Shown here piece after piece: positions 9,063 to 18,376 of a DNA stretch of 43,261 bases; positions within the stretch are counted from its first letter, which is position 1; every line of letters begins with the position of its first letter. The translations under genes were made by a program, and so were the position numbers. The notes beneath the pieces were generated by a model that saw only the letters and a list, made by a program, of their open reading frames with translations, was not told the DNA's origin and did not search any database. The stretch comes from Nitrospirota bacterium. Its GTDB lineage: Bacteria > Nitrospirota > Nitrospiria > Nitrospirales > UBA8639. The stretch is taken from contig JAQBUF010000026.1 in the NCBI GenBank assembly GCA_027623995.1, positions 1 through 43,261 on the forward strand, written 5' to 3'.

Positions 9063-9463
9063 TGGTCAGAACTTTCCCTCACCGTTGTTGTGATGTCTGT
9101 GTTTACACCGACTGCGTTTGATTTAAAGTGACCAAATAAATGTCTTGATTAATGCGCATTATTGAAGAAGGCAGGCTCTTAGTCTGTTTTTCTAAATTTC
9201 CTTGCATCTCATCCAAATTTCTCCTTCCTAGGCATTCCCCACATTTTCGGCTCTGTGAGAGGGAGACTCTCAATCCTCATTTTACATTCTTTGGCCCCTC
9301 TTAGTTTTGGTGAGGTCCAGACTATGTTGATTCGCTTTGGTCGTCAAATTAAGGCGGCTAGTTCTGGGTTAACAAAAATAGACAAAGAACCGAAAAGGTA
9401 ATTGTTCTGAATCCTCTCCATCTTGGAGGGGGGGGGTGAGACCAGTATCGAGGGAGGAATTGT
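9063..9463 (+). other. Intergenic region between secA and PEP-CTERM gene
   Basis: About 400 nt without a supportable gene. Visible are short inverted repeats (GAGAG/CTCTC near 9257-9271 and CTCC/GGAG near 9417-9427) and a run of nine G at 9428-9436, 28 nt before the next ATG. A strong GGGAGG ribosome site precedes that ATG. I could not recognise a sigma54 or sigma70 promoter with confidence. Confidence 0.4.
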
Positions 9464-10132
9464 ATGAATGTTCAATTAATGATTCGTCATAGCCTGGGTG
9501 CATGTGTTTTTGGCGTCTTTTGCACCTCGATAGTGTTGGCTAGCCCTGTGAAAATTACTATCGAACCGAGTGGAAACATGGGGGGATTTGGATTTAGCCT
9601 CATCCATGCAGCCAGTAGCCAATCGGGAAGTTTTCCTGGTTACTATACGGGAGGGAGTGTACTCTATAACAACATCAGTGGGATGTTATTGGGTGACCTC
9701 ACCGGCACTCCGGGGAGTTTGGCGTTGGCCAATATCATGGGGGTATTAACGACTGATATTGTTGGCGGTGGTGGTTCGGCCACTTTTAATATTACGGGTG
9801 GGTCGTTAGCACAGCAGGCCAATGGGTTTGTTGACGGTACACTAGATTATCTCCTCACGGGTGGTCCAAATCCAGGTTCAGGGACGTTTTACTTTGATGC
9901 GATCAATTTTATGAATAACAGCACGGGCCCAAACCGTCTGACGCAGACAACACTGGTGTTATGGGGAAATAATTGGGATAAAGAAGGGGGTGCATTAAAA
10001 CCGTATTCAGGGGGGTTAGGAGTCGATCTGAAGGGAAATGTTGAACCCATACCAGAGCCCGCGACGGTGATTCTTTTAGGCTCTGGTTTAGCAGGATTGG
10101 TGGCTTGGCGGTATCGGAAAACCCAAGGATAA
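9464..10132 (+). CDS. PEP-CTERM sorting-domain protein
   Basis: A 222-residue secreted protein. A signal peptide occupies about residues 1-26 (ends VLAS). A Gly/Ser/Thr/Asn-rich middle of no known fold follows. The C-terminal PEP-CTERM signal is IPEPATVILLGSGLAGL, followed by the basic AWRYRKTQG. PEP-CTERM tags are recognised by exosortase EpsH/XrtA, which cleaves and anchors the protein at the cell surface, usually alongside exopolysaccharide production. No exosortase or polysaccharide genes are in the window, so the machinery is elsewhere. The protein itself is low-complexity and its function is not evident. A clear intrinsic terminator follows. Confidence 0.9.
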   Translation: MNVQLMIRHSLGACVFGVFCTSIVLASPVKITIEPSGNMGGFGFSLIHAASSQSGSFPGYYTGGSVLYNNISGMLLGDLTGTPGSLALANIMGVLTTDIVGGGGSATFNITGGSLAQQANGFVDGTLDYLLTGGPNPGSGTFYFDAINFMNNSTGPNRLTQTTLVLWGNNWDKEGGALKPYSGGLGVDLKGNVEPIPEPATVILLGSGLAGLVAWRYRKTQG

Positions 10133-10169
10133 ACATTTCGTATCCCTATTCTTTGCGCAAAATATCTTG

Positions 10170-10203
10170 AGCCTCATTTCTTATGGAATGAGGCTTTTTT
10201 TTT
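10170..10203 (+). terminator. Intrinsic terminator after PEP-CTERM gene
   Basis: The stem AGCCTCATT / AATGAGGCT with an 8-nt loop is directly followed by a run of T, a classic rho-independent terminator. Confidence 0.88.
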
Positions 10204-10559
10204 GCATGGACGGAAGAAGGGGGATGCGCGACAATACCATGTGGGTTCGTAAAATGTGGGGGGACGGACCTATAAGGGATTGAGAATGGGTGGTTGCAAG
10301 TTAGTCTATTGTGTGTGAATCCAACAGGTAAAATCTTTACCCCTTCCCCTCAGTTTGTTTATCTAAGTGCCGAGAAGAACATTACTGTGGTTTGTATGAA
10401 ATTTTCGCTGGATAGAAGTCAATATGTGAAAAAGTGTGCCGATTGGTTATTTTGCAATCTTTGTATAGATGAGGTCCCCACCCCTAGAAGGGACGTCGAG
10501 ATATGTCGAGAGTGATTGAAGATGGTTAATAGGAACCCAGGTAATCAAATGGAGGGCGT
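10204..10559 (+). other. Intergenic region upstream of YtxH-like gene
   Basis: About 350 nt with no convincing gene. A TTG-initiated frame at 10294-10515 has no ribosome site and no recognisable composition. GGAGG at about 10550 serves the next gene. I see no clear promoter. Confidence 0.35.
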
Positions 10560-10793
10560 ATGGATTCCGAAACACGTTGTCTTGTGGTTGCGAGCTTAAC
10601 ATTTATTTCGGGGTTAATTTTTGGTTTAGGTATGGGAGTGTTACTGGCCCCACAGTCCGGAAGTCGGACTCGACGGCACCTTCGAACGATGATGGAAGAT
10701 GTCGGGGAGCGTGCCGGTGAGTGGGTGGAGGATGCGAAGGAGACGGTCAACGACATGGTTGATCGAGGGAAAAAAGTGGCTCGTCCTCTTTGA
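10560..10793 (+). CDS. YtxH-like small membrane protein
   Basis: A 77-residue protein. One N-terminal membrane helix with Gly-rich face (GLIFGLGMGVLLAPQSGSRTR, residues about 18-38, not all in the helix) precedes an amphipathic, charged helical tail (VEDAKETVNDMVDRGKKV). The helix-LAP-G-T/R arrangement is the YtxH (PF12732) pattern, found in many bacteria in stress or envelope contexts without a defined biochemical role. The ATG at 10560 has GGAGG 6 nt upstream. It stands alone, with 137 nt before the next gene. Confidence 0.8.
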   Translation: MDSETRCLVVASLTFISGLIFGLGMGVLLAPQSGSRTRRHLRTMMEDVGERAGEWVEDAKETVNDMVDRGKKVARPL

Positions 10794-10930
10794 TTCAAAT
10801 GTTCGCCCCTTGATTGTCTGACATAGGTATCTGTGGGGGAAAATAGTATGGTGCCTTAAAAATCACTCTGTGCTTGTGTGAGTTGGCTGAATGTCTGGAG
10901 TGCTGAGAATTTTATGAAAGTGTATTTTTA

Positions 10931-11371
10931 ATGAAAATTTGGGCTGGTATCATAATCTTTGTTGTTGGCGTGGGGACAGGTTTTAGCGGAACTCGGTTTG
11001 TTCCAGCGTCCGTTTCCCAGTATTTGCCTGTGGCGTTTCAACCGCACACCCAAGTGGTCAAGGGTATCGTCGTTCGAAAGCATCAGGATAGCGAACGATT
11101 GCTCTTAACCGTATCGACTCCCCAAGGCGCCTTACTTGCGACCTTTACTCAACAAATGTCAGAAATCGATCTATTGGTTGAAGAACAGGATGAGGTGACC
11201 TTAGGACTTGCGCAGTATGCTCCGTTTATTCATGATCCCGTGATTAAAGGTGTGATGAAGCCCGATCAATTTGGGAATCAGTCGCCCGCCGGGCTGGCCT
11301 CTGACCAAGATTCCCGGCAGCCTCCTGAATCAGTAGTTGACTCTGAACCTGTCCCCATACCATCCAAGTAA
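10931..11371 (+). CDS. Membrane-anchored protein of unknown function, coupled to malQ
   Basis: A 146-residue protein I do not recognise. An N-terminal hydrophobic segment (about residues 3-20) is a signal anchor. Residues about 40-95 look like a small beta-rich domain (KGIVVRKHQDSERLLLTVST), similar in feel to an OB or SH3-like fold, and the C-terminus is Pro/Asp/Ser-rich and probably disordered. Its stop codon ends one base before the malQ ATG, so translation of malQ is probably coupled to it. There is no strong ribosome site in front of its ATG. The coding call rests on frame length, the plausible signal anchor and its junction with malQ. Confidence 0.65.
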   Translation: MKIWAGIIIFVVGVGTGFSGTRFVPASVSQYLPVAFQPHTQVVKGIVVRKHQDSERLLLTVSTPQGALLATFTQQMSEIDLLVEEQDEVTLGLAQYAPFIHDPVIKGVMKPDQFGNQSPAGLASDQDSRQPPESVVDSEPVPIPSK

Positions 11372-11372
11372 A

Positions 11373-13589
11373 ATGTCGTTGACCCCAAAATTTGAAAAAA
11401 CCCTTCAGGTGCTCGCACGTCTTCATGGTATTGAGTTGAAATACCGTGACGGGATGGGTACGGATCATGTCGTTCCGGTCCTGACTCTGCAAGCATTGTT
11501 ACAGGCTATGGAGGTGAAGGTGTCAACGGACCAAGAGGCTCGACAGTCATTGAAAGCCCTTCGCCGGCAGTCGTGGACGAGAGTGCTTGATGACGTGAGT
11601 GTAATCTGGGAACACGATGTGTCTCCCATGTGGCAACTTACACTTCCTTTGCCGTCCAATGAGCTTTCCCAACTGAGTGTGAATTGGCAGCTCGACGGTG
11701 AGCAAGGCTCTCGAGTGAGTGGCGAGAGTTCTGGAGGACAGCTGTCCCTCACTTCCTCCCGCACCATAAGGGGAAAGTCCCACTGCCGTTTGGGTCTGAC
11801 CGTTCCCCAGAACTTGCCTCTGGGTTATTACCGCTTAACCGTCACCGCCTCATGGTCATCTCAGTCCGCAAAAGGTGAGTGCTTAGTTATTGTTGCGCCA
11901 AAACAGTGTTATGTGCCGGAGGAGCCTCATCGATCCTGGGGAGTGACCGCCCAGCTATACGGATTGTCTAGCCGGCGAAACTGGGGCATTGGTGATTTTA
12001 CCGATCTATCAATGCTCGCCGAATGGGCAGGGAGCCGCCTTGGTGCTTCGACTATTGGCATCAATCCACTGCACGCGCTTCCGGAAAAAACGATCAGCCC
12101 CTATTCTCCATCGAGCCGATTATTTTTTAGCCCGATGTATCTTGATGTTGAGGCGATTCCAGAATATCGAAATTCTCCTAAGATACAGGAACAGGTCAAT
12201 AGCCAAGCGTTCCAGGATCGTCTACAAGCTCTGAGGGACTGTCGTTTGGTTGATTATGCGGCCGTGCGTTCCGTGAAATTTCCTATCTTGGAAGCCTTGT
12301 ATGTCGCGTTTTGCCAACATCATGCCTCCACGGGTTCTGAACGGGATCTCGCATTTGAGAATTTTATTCAATTGCAGGGAGTGGCGTTGCATCGATTTTC
12401 GATCTTTCAAGTGTTACAGGAACAGTATTCTCAAGCAGGATGGCAGGAGTGGCCTTTGGAGTTTCAGAATGCTTCTTCTTCGGCAGTCGAAGCATTTGCG
12501 AAGCAACATCAAGAACGGGTACGGTTTTATCAATATGTGCAATGGCAATGTGCGGAGCAGCTTAGTGCGTTAAATACCACATCGAGACAGGCTGGATTGT
12601 CTTTAGGGTTGTATCATGATTTGGCGGTGGGTATTGATTCCCATGGGGCCGATGCGTGGATGTTTCAAGAGCAGCTAGCCAAAGGCGTTTCGATCGGGGC
12701 GCCTCCTGATTCTTTTAATTTGTCGGGCCAAAATTGGGGTTTGCAACCACCAATTCCCAGTGGGTTGCGATCGCAGGGGTACCGTTTTCTTCGTGAAACG
12801 TTTCACCATAATATGCAATATGGTGGTATGTTGCGGGTGGATCATGCCTTAGGTCTGTTTCGACTCTATTGGATTCCCGAAGGAAAGTCAGGGAGTGAAG
12901 GTGCGTATGTCCGATATCCGACGGATGAGTTGTTGGCCATCCTGGCTTTGGAAAGTGTCCGGCAGCGCGTGATGGTTGTGGCCGAGGATTTAGGAACGGT
13001 GACTCCCCAGATTCGGAGAAAATTTGCTCAAGCTGGCCTCTTATCCTATCGGTTATTGATGTTTGAAAAGCCTCATGGGAAAGGGTACCGAACACCAAAA
13101 AGGTTTCCAGAACAAGCACTTGCCTCTGTAAATACCCACGACCTTCCAACGCTTCGTGGATTTTGGTTGGGTCGAGACATTGAGACGAAGGAGCAAATTG
13201 GGTTATACCCTTCTGTATCGCATATCGCTCAGGACCGAGTGAGCCGGACTCAGGATCGGCAGGCCTTGCTGGAGGCTTTGAACAAACAGCGGTTGCTACC
13301 AAAGGGTATCCCTTCTCGGGCCGAAGAAATTCCTGAATTGTCTGATGAGTTGTGTCAGGCGACCTATGCGTATTTGGCGAGAACTCCTTGCAGGGTTGTT
13401 GCGACTTCTCTAGAGGATTTATTAGGAGAAGTGGATACGCCGAATGTCCCAGGTGCCCCTGAAGGGGCCTATCCGGTGTGGCAACGTAAACTTAGTCGAC
13501 CCTTTGAAGAATGGCAACATGATCCAGATCTTCTCGAATTTGCAGCAGCCGTCCACCGTGAGCGGGCTACTTCCTCATCTTCCGTGTAA
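11373..13589 (+). CDS. malQ: 4-alpha-glucanotransferase (amylomaltase)
   Basis: A 738-residue GH77 enzyme that transfers alpha-1,4-glucan segments between maltooligosaccharides or glycogen. An N-terminal beta-sandwich region (about residues 1-170) comes first. The barrel starts at SWGVTAQLYGLSSRRNWGIG. Catalytic blocks are RVDHALGLFR (nucleophile Asp near 489), VVAEDLGTVTP (acid/base Glu near 536) and NTHDLPTLRGFW (third Asp near 588). The ATG at 11373 sits one base after the preceding stop; a TTG 36 nt earlier would overlap that gene. The length matches the long bacterial MalQ type. It is followed closely by an HAD phosphatase gene, suggesting a small glucan/compatible-solute unit. Confidence 0.95.
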   Translation: MSLTPKFEKTLQVLARLHGIELKYRDGMGTDHVVPVLTLQALLQAMEVKVSTDQEARQSLKALRRQSWTRVLDDVSVIWEHDVSPMWQLTLPLPSNELSQLSVNWQLDGEQGSRVSGESSGGQLSLTSSRTIRGKSHCRLGLTVPQNLPLGYYRLTVTASWSSQSAKGECLVIVAPKQCYVPEEPHRSWGVTAQLYGLSSRRNWGIGDFTDLSMLAEWAGSRLGASTIGINPLHALPEKTISPYSPSSRLFFSPMYLDVEAIPEYRNSPKIQEQVNSQAFQDRLQALRDCRLVDYAAVRSVKFPILEALYVAFCQHHASTGSERDLAFENFIQLQGVALHRFSIFQVLQEQYSQAGWQEWPLEFQNASSSAVEAFAKQHQERVRFYQYVQWQCAEQLSALNTTSRQAGLSLGLYHDLAVGIDSHGADAWMFQEQLAKGVSIGAPPDSFNLSGQNWGLQPPIPSGLRSQGYRFLRETFHHNMQYGGMLRVDHALGLFRLYWIPEGKSGSEGAYVRYPTDELLAILALESVRQRVMVVAEDLGTVTPQIRRKFAQAGLLSYRLLMFEKPHGKGYRTPKRFPEQALASVNTHDLPTLRGFWLGRDIETKEQIGLYPSVSHIAQDRVSRTQDRQALLEALNKQRLLPKGIPSRAEEIPELSDELCQATYAYLARTPCRVVATSLEDLLGEVDTPNVPGAPEGAYPVWQRKLSRPFEEWQHDPDLLEFAAAVHRERATSSSSV

Positions 13590-13625
13590 ATCCCTACATT
13601 TACCTGACAATAAAGGTTATTACTT

Positions 13626-14441
13626 ATGGATCCAGAGTCGCGCCTTGTAATCCTGACAGATTTAGATGGCTCCTTGCTTGATGCCGAGACCCATGAGTAT
13701 GGACCTGCCCGATCGGCATTGGAGGATGTGCAGTCTCGAGGCATTCCCGTGATGTTCTCAACAAGCAAGACCTTTGCTGAAGTGGAGCCGATGCGTCGGG
13801 AGATGGGGAATGCCGATCCGTTTATCATTGAAAATGGTGGAGCAGTGTATATTCCTGAAGGGTATTTCCCCTCGGTTCCCGAGCAAAGCATTCAGCGAGA
13901 GGGCTATCATGTGCTTGAATTCGGGACTCCATATTCCACCCTTCGCGAAGGATTACGAACCATAGAACAAAAGCTAGGCATTCGCCTCAAAGGCATTGGA
14001 GATATGAGTTTAGATGATGTGATTGCCACGACCGGCTTGTCGCCGATTCAAGCGATGGCTGCCCAAAAACGAGAATATGATGAACCCTTTCTGGTCAATG
14101 ACCCGTCAAAGATGTTTGAAATCCGGCATGAAGCAGGGCAATTGGGCTTGCTGGTGGTCCTGGCTGGGCGTTTTGCTCACCTCATAGGTGGCACACATAA
14201 AGGACATGCCTGTCGTGCGATTCTTGATCTCTGTCGGCAACATTGGGGAGCCATTCGCGTGGCGGCGATTGGTGCAAGTCTGAATGACATCCCCGTACTG
14301 GAACAGGCGGATTATCCTTTTTTAGTGGAACAGCCTGGTGGAGGATACCAAAGTGGCATCGCGTTTAAGCAGCTCATCCGGGTTGAAGGTGTTGGGCCAG
14401 CAGGTTGGGCCAAATGTATTGAACAATTAGGCGATGCGTAA
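13626..14441 (+). CDS. HAD-IIB phosphatase, mannosyl-3-phosphoglycerate phosphatase family
   Basis: A 271-residue HAD hydrolase. Motif I is TDLDGSLLD (nucleophile Asp near residue 12), motif II FSTSKTF near residue 43, then ENGGAVYIP typical of the Cof/MPGP type, GGTHKGHA supplying the motif III Lys, and ASLNDIPVLEQADYPFLV as motif IV. This pattern is the mannosyl-3-phosphoglycerate phosphatase (MPGP/YedP) group, which makes mannosylglycerate. A glucosyl-3-phosphoglycerate substrate is equally possible from sequence. The matching synthase is not in the window. It lies 36 nt after malQ on the same strand and converges on the K+ channel gene with 20 nt between the two stops. Confidence 0.85.
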   Translation: MDPESRLVILTDLDGSLLDAETHEYGPARSALEDVQSRGIPVMFSTSKTFAEVEPMRREMGNADPFIIENGGAVYIPEGYFPSVPEQSIQREGYHVLEFGTPYSTLREGLRTIEQKLGIRLKGIGDMSLDDVIATTGLSPIQAMAAQKREYDEPFLVNDPSKMFEIRHEAGQLGLLVVLAGRFAHLIGGTHKGHACRAILDLCRQHWGAIRVAAIGASLNDIPVLEQADYPFLVEQPGGGYQSGIAFKQLIRVEGVGPAGWAKCIEQLGDA

Positions 14442-14461
14442 GGGACGTACGTTCTTGGTCA

Positions 14462-15508
14462 CTAATCCGAGCGCTCGTCTGTATGATGATGTTTGAGCAT
14501 CATCATCATATCACCCTGCTTGACTCGTTCGTTTCTTCGGAATTCATCGAGTGATAATGTTTTCCCATCGCGGTAAATTCTCAATACGACATTGGGAAGA
14601 AAATCGAGTGTCGATTTTCCCACGTCTTCCGGTTGCACTTCTTCTTCAATTAGATCGACCTTCCCTCCTGACGTGAGTAAGTCTTCCATATATCGTGCCA
14701 AATGTGTGTGATTGACCGCAGAGGCAAGCATCGATCCGCCAAATGTGGACGGGGTAATGATTGTATTGGCACCGGCTTGCTTCAATAGTTTGACGTTTTC
14801 CTCTTCTTTGGCACTCACGAGTGTTCGAATCGTTGGGCAGATATTTCGCACGGTCAATAAAGTAAGAGCATTGGTGTCATCTCGTCCAGACGTAATGATG
14901 ATCGCTTTGGCTTTGTCCAGAACGGCATCCCGAAGCGTGCTCTCTTTTGAGGCATCCCCACGAATGGCGAATACGCCTAACCCTACAGCCGCATGGATGC
15001 GATCATCACGCAAATCAATGGCTAAGATTTGTTCTGGACTCGTACCCTTTGCGATTAATTCTTTGATGGCTGCGAGTCCGGTATACCCGATGCCGCAGAC
15101 GACTACGTGTTGATCTAGGCGTGTTTTGACTTTTGCCATGCGATAACCCTCTGTAAATTGTTTGACCGCCAACTGGTAGGCCGTCCCAAGAAAGAGCACC
15201 CAAATAAACATGCGAATGGGCGTAATGACAAAGGCATCGAACAGTCGAGCTTGCGGAGTAACCGGGACGATATCGCCATACCCGACGGTGGTGATGGTGA
15301 CCATGGTGAAATAGATCACATCTGTAAAACTGATCTGTCCATCGGCGTGATCTTTGAGCCCCTCACGATCCATCCATAAGTAGGAAACAAGAAAGAGGAG
15401 TAGGATGAGAATCAGTCCTATGCGGATAGCGATGGTTCGCCAGGGCGATAAATCCTCTGGCATCACAAAGGCGCGTTCGAGCAAGATGCGAGATTTTTTT
15501 TGTGCCAT
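14462..15508 (-). CDS. Two-TM potassium channel with RCK (TrkA-N) domain
   Basis: A 348-residue protein. TM1 is at about residues 24-45. The pore helix and selectivity filter TTVGYGDIVP lie near residues 70-85, and TM2 at about 93-115. A Rossmann RCK domain begins VVVCGIGYTGLAAIKEL at about residue 134. A short C-terminal TrkA-C-like domain ends at KQGDMMMMLKHHH. This is the MthK/Kch-like architecture, a ligand-gated K+ channel in the inner membrane. It is upstream of and divergent from the SLC13-type permease, which also carries TrkA-C domains. The start ATG has AGGT about 12 nt upstream. Confidence 0.92.
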   Translation of the reverse strand: MAQKKSRILLERAFVMPEDLSPWRTIAIRIGLILILLLFLVSYLWMDREGLKDHADGQISFTDVIYFTMVTITTVGYGDIVPVTPQARLFDAFVITPIRMFIWVLFLGTAYQLAVKQFTEGYRMAKVKTRLDQHVVVCGIGYTGLAAIKELIAKGTSPEQILAIDLRDDRIHAAVGLGVFAIRGDASKESTLRDAVLDKAKAIIITSGRDDTNALTLLTVRNICPTIRTLVSAKEEENVKLLKQAGANTIITPSTFGGSMLASAVNHTHLARYMEDLLTSGGKVDLIEEEVQPEDVGKSTLDFLPNVVLRIYRDGKTLSLDEFRRNERVKQGDMMMMLKHHHTDERSD

Positions 15509-15600
15509 GGTAGGATGCTACCTGAATTTTCGTGAGAACTCCATTCACGACTTTTCTCTTGAACGTTAATGTTAAGTCCTTGTTGAAAGTGTTATACATC

Positions 15601-17436
15601 ATGAATACCGCACAGGGTTTTCTTCTGGGTCTCTTGTTGGTCATCTTTGTTCTGTTTGTTTGGGATCGATAGCGTTTTGATTTGGTGGCTATTCTTGCGT
15701 TGATGGTCTGTACCCTTTCAGGTTTGATCCCAGCAGCAGAGGCCTTTTCTGGATTTGGTCATCCTGCCACGATTACGATTGCTGCTGTGCTCATCATCAG
15801 TCGGGCCCTACTGAATTCAGGGGCCGTTTCTCTCGTCGCTCGGTATGTGGACCGTGCAGTGCAACGCCCCTCGACCCACGTCGCGCTTCTCTCCACTGTA
15901 GGGGCCAGCCTTTCCTCCATCATGAATAACGTTGGTGCGTTGGCCTTATTGATGCCCGTAGCTTTGCAATCAGCCGAAAAAGCACAGCGTTCTCCTGCTG
16001 TACTACTGATGCCTTTATCCTTTGCCACGATTCTCGGTGGGCTCGTCACGTTGATTGGAACGCCGGCCAATATCATTGTGGCCACTCAACGTACCCAAAC
16101 ACTCGGAAGTTCATTTGGGATGTTTGATTTCACTCCGGCGGGGCTTGTCGTGGCTGTGGTTGGGGTGATTTTCGTCTCGGTGTTTGGGTGGCGGATGATT
16201 CCTTCAGCATCACGAAAACGGAAAGCTACGCAAGAGTTATTCAATATCGAAGATTATATGACTGAAATCAAGGTGCCTGATGATTCTTCGATCATTGGCC
16301 AATCACTTTTGGAAATTGAAGCATCGACTGAGGAATCGGATGCTCTCATCGTTGGGCTCATTCGTGGGGCTCGTTCCATCTTTCGTTTAACGGTGCGGGA
16401 GCGGGTTCAGGCCGGGGATATCCTTCTCATTGAAGCTGGGTCAGAGGGGATTAATAACTTCGTGTCAACATTAGGCTTGCAATTGCCAGGAAACGTGAAG
16501 GCGACTGAATCAACACAGGAAGAAAACAAACCATTGGATGACGCTCCTCCGGAAGCCCCCAATCATTTTGGTACTGAGGATATGACCTTGGTCGAGGTGG
16601 TGGTCCCATCTCGGCGTTCTCGACTGACAGGGAATACTCCACGGAGTCTTGATCTTCGATCCCGTTTTGGCGTGAACCTTTTGGCGGTATCTCGACAGGG
16701 AACGCCTTATCGAGGAAGATTGAAATCTTTCAAATTCCAATCTGGTGACGTGTTGTTGCTTCAAGGGGACAGTGAGCAGCTTGGAGAAACGATTTCCAGG
16801 TTGGGGGCGTTCCCTCTTGCGAAACGAGACCTTTCGGTTGGCAGACCTCAGCAGGTTTGGTTGACGATCGGTATCTTTGGTCTAGCCATTGGAGCAGCCA
16901 TTTTGCAGTGGTGTTCAATTCCCGTGGCTTTTGTGGCGGCTGCTTCGGTACTGGTGCTCTTACAGATCGTGCCTATTCGAGAGGTCTATGAACAGATTGA
17001 TTGGCCGGTGATTGTCTTGATCGGTGCCATGATCCCTGTGGCTGGGGCATTGGAAACGAATGGCGTGACCTCAATACTGGCGTCAACCCTTATTTCGGTT
17101 ACGCAGGACTTTCCGCCAGTCCTCCTGTTAACTGTGGTACTTGCTGTGACCATGATCCTGTCAGATGTGATGAACAACGCGGCTACCGCTGTCGTCATGA
17201 CGCCCTTGGGGTTTGCTTGCGCAGAAAATTTACACCTGAATCCCGATCCGTTTTTGATGGCCGTGGCTATCGGGGCTTCATGTGCGTTCCTGACGCCTAT
17301 TGGGCACCAAAACAATCTTCTGATCATGGGGCCTGGAGGATATAAGTTTGGCGACTATTGGCGGATGGGGCTTCTTTTGGAAGTGATTATTGTGTTAGTG
17401 GCCGTACCAATGATTATGTGGGTGTGGCCCTTTTGA
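15601..17436 (+). pseudogene. SLC13-family permease with TrkA-C domains, interrupted by in-frame TAG
   Basis: A family-like N-terminus starts at the ATG at 15601 and gives TM1 (GFLLGLLLVIFVLFVWDR). A TAG at 15670-15672 then interrupts the frame, which resumes without shift as RFDLVAILALMVCTLSGLIP, the expected continuation. The downstream part is open to 17436: permease half with SGFGHP and NNVGALALLMP, two TrkA-C domains at residues about 190-255 and 300-365 of the downstream part, then a second permease half ending with VMNNAATAVVMTP and FLTPIGHQ. The family moves dicarboxylates, sulfate or other anions using Na+. If translation restarts at TTG 15682 or GTG 15685, the product of about 584 residues lacks TM1. 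I call it a probable pseudogene or a re-initiated short form; a sequencing error is also possible. Confidence 0.72.
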
Positions 17437-17539
17437 GGTCGATAGCCAACCGTTGAGCATGCTGAAAGTGAAAAATCCATTGCCTTGGGAGGCTTTCTTC
17501 TTTCCAGAATGTTAGAGGAGTCTTTCTCTCTTGAACAAC

Positions 17540-18373
17540 CTAAGTTTGTGATTGGTGAATGGTCATCGGTGCGTCATTGAGTCGTGATGCGGGAATCACG
17601 ACTTTTTTTCCGTTCACATCAAGCACGATGACCATTGATGTGAGATCTAGGACGGTTCCCGTGATATCGCCAACCTTGACCTCTTGCCCGATTTGAACAA
17701 AATGTCTCACCGAGTAGGTGCCAATCAAGTTTCTAAGCGCAGGCCTTGCTCCGAGTCCAACAGAGAGGGCCAAGGTGGCGACGAATCCTGCGGTGAGGAT
17801 CAATAAAAAAGAAGAGAGGAAACTCGTGTCAAAACCTAATCGAGAAGCTGCCATGATCCCTGCAACGGTGGCGCAAAGCGCGTAGGCTAAATGTCCCGCC
17901 ATCCTTGCGGCCGGTAATCCTATCCCTTCGCAAGTTGTGGTGACCAAAGTGCGCAATCCCCCTGCCCCAAGTAACCCAATTAAGATTATCAGTGTCGCCA
18001 GAAAAATATCTGGAAGTGTATAGGCGACGGAAATGAGTGCTTCGGTAATGACATCGAGATCCAAAGTCCGGGCTGCAGAAATGAGAAAGAGGAGAAAGAT
18101 AACCCAAAACGAAAGCGCACCGATGATGTGAGCTCCTGTTTGCGGTATGCCGAATTGTTGAATGAGAGAGGAAATACCCCAACGGTCTAAGAGTCTATCA
18201 AAATTTGCAAATGTGAGGATTCGTTGAATCGCACTACTCAGGAGCCGAGCGAGAATGATGCCGATCGTTAAGAGAACCAGTGCACCAAGAATATTTGGAA
18301 GAAAGGTAATGATCAGGTCCAAACTATCATAGAGCGATTCTTGAAGAGGGAGTATTAGTGGTGATTGATCCAT
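17540..18373 (-). CDS. MscS-family mechanosensitive channel, small form
   Basis: A 277-residue membrane protein. The N-terminal conserved TM-helix segment (ILGALVLLTIGIILARLLSS) is followed by three more hydrophobic helices to about residue 200. It ends in a short beta domain, VRHFVQIGQEVKVGDITGTV, with WT-type VIPASRLNDAP. This is the compact MscS-like family (TM_helix repeats, PF05552 type), thought to release osmolytes on hypo-osmotic shock. It starts 3 nt after the stop of the transglycosylase-like gene, so the two were probably one operon. The C-terminal domain is shorter than in E. coli MscS, so the gating details are uncertain. Confidence 0.85.
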   Translation of the reverse strand: MDQSPLILPLQESLYDSLDLIITFLPNILGALVLLTIGIILARLLSSAIQRILTFANFDRLLDRWGISSLIQQFGIPQTGAHIIGALSFWVIFLLFLISAARTLDLDVITEALISVAYTLPDIFLATLIILIGLLGAGGLRTLVTTTCEGIGLPAARMAGHLAYALCATVAGIMAASRLGFDTSFLSSFLLILTAGFVATLALSVGLGARPALRNLIGTYSVRHFVQIGQEVKVGDITGTVLDLTSMVIVLDVNGKKVVIPASRLNDAPMTIHQSQT

Positions 18374-18376
18374 GAG

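Noticed and set aside
10294-10515. 73-residue TTG-initiated ORF
   Set aside because: No ribosome site, no recognisable features and it sits in an intergenic region.
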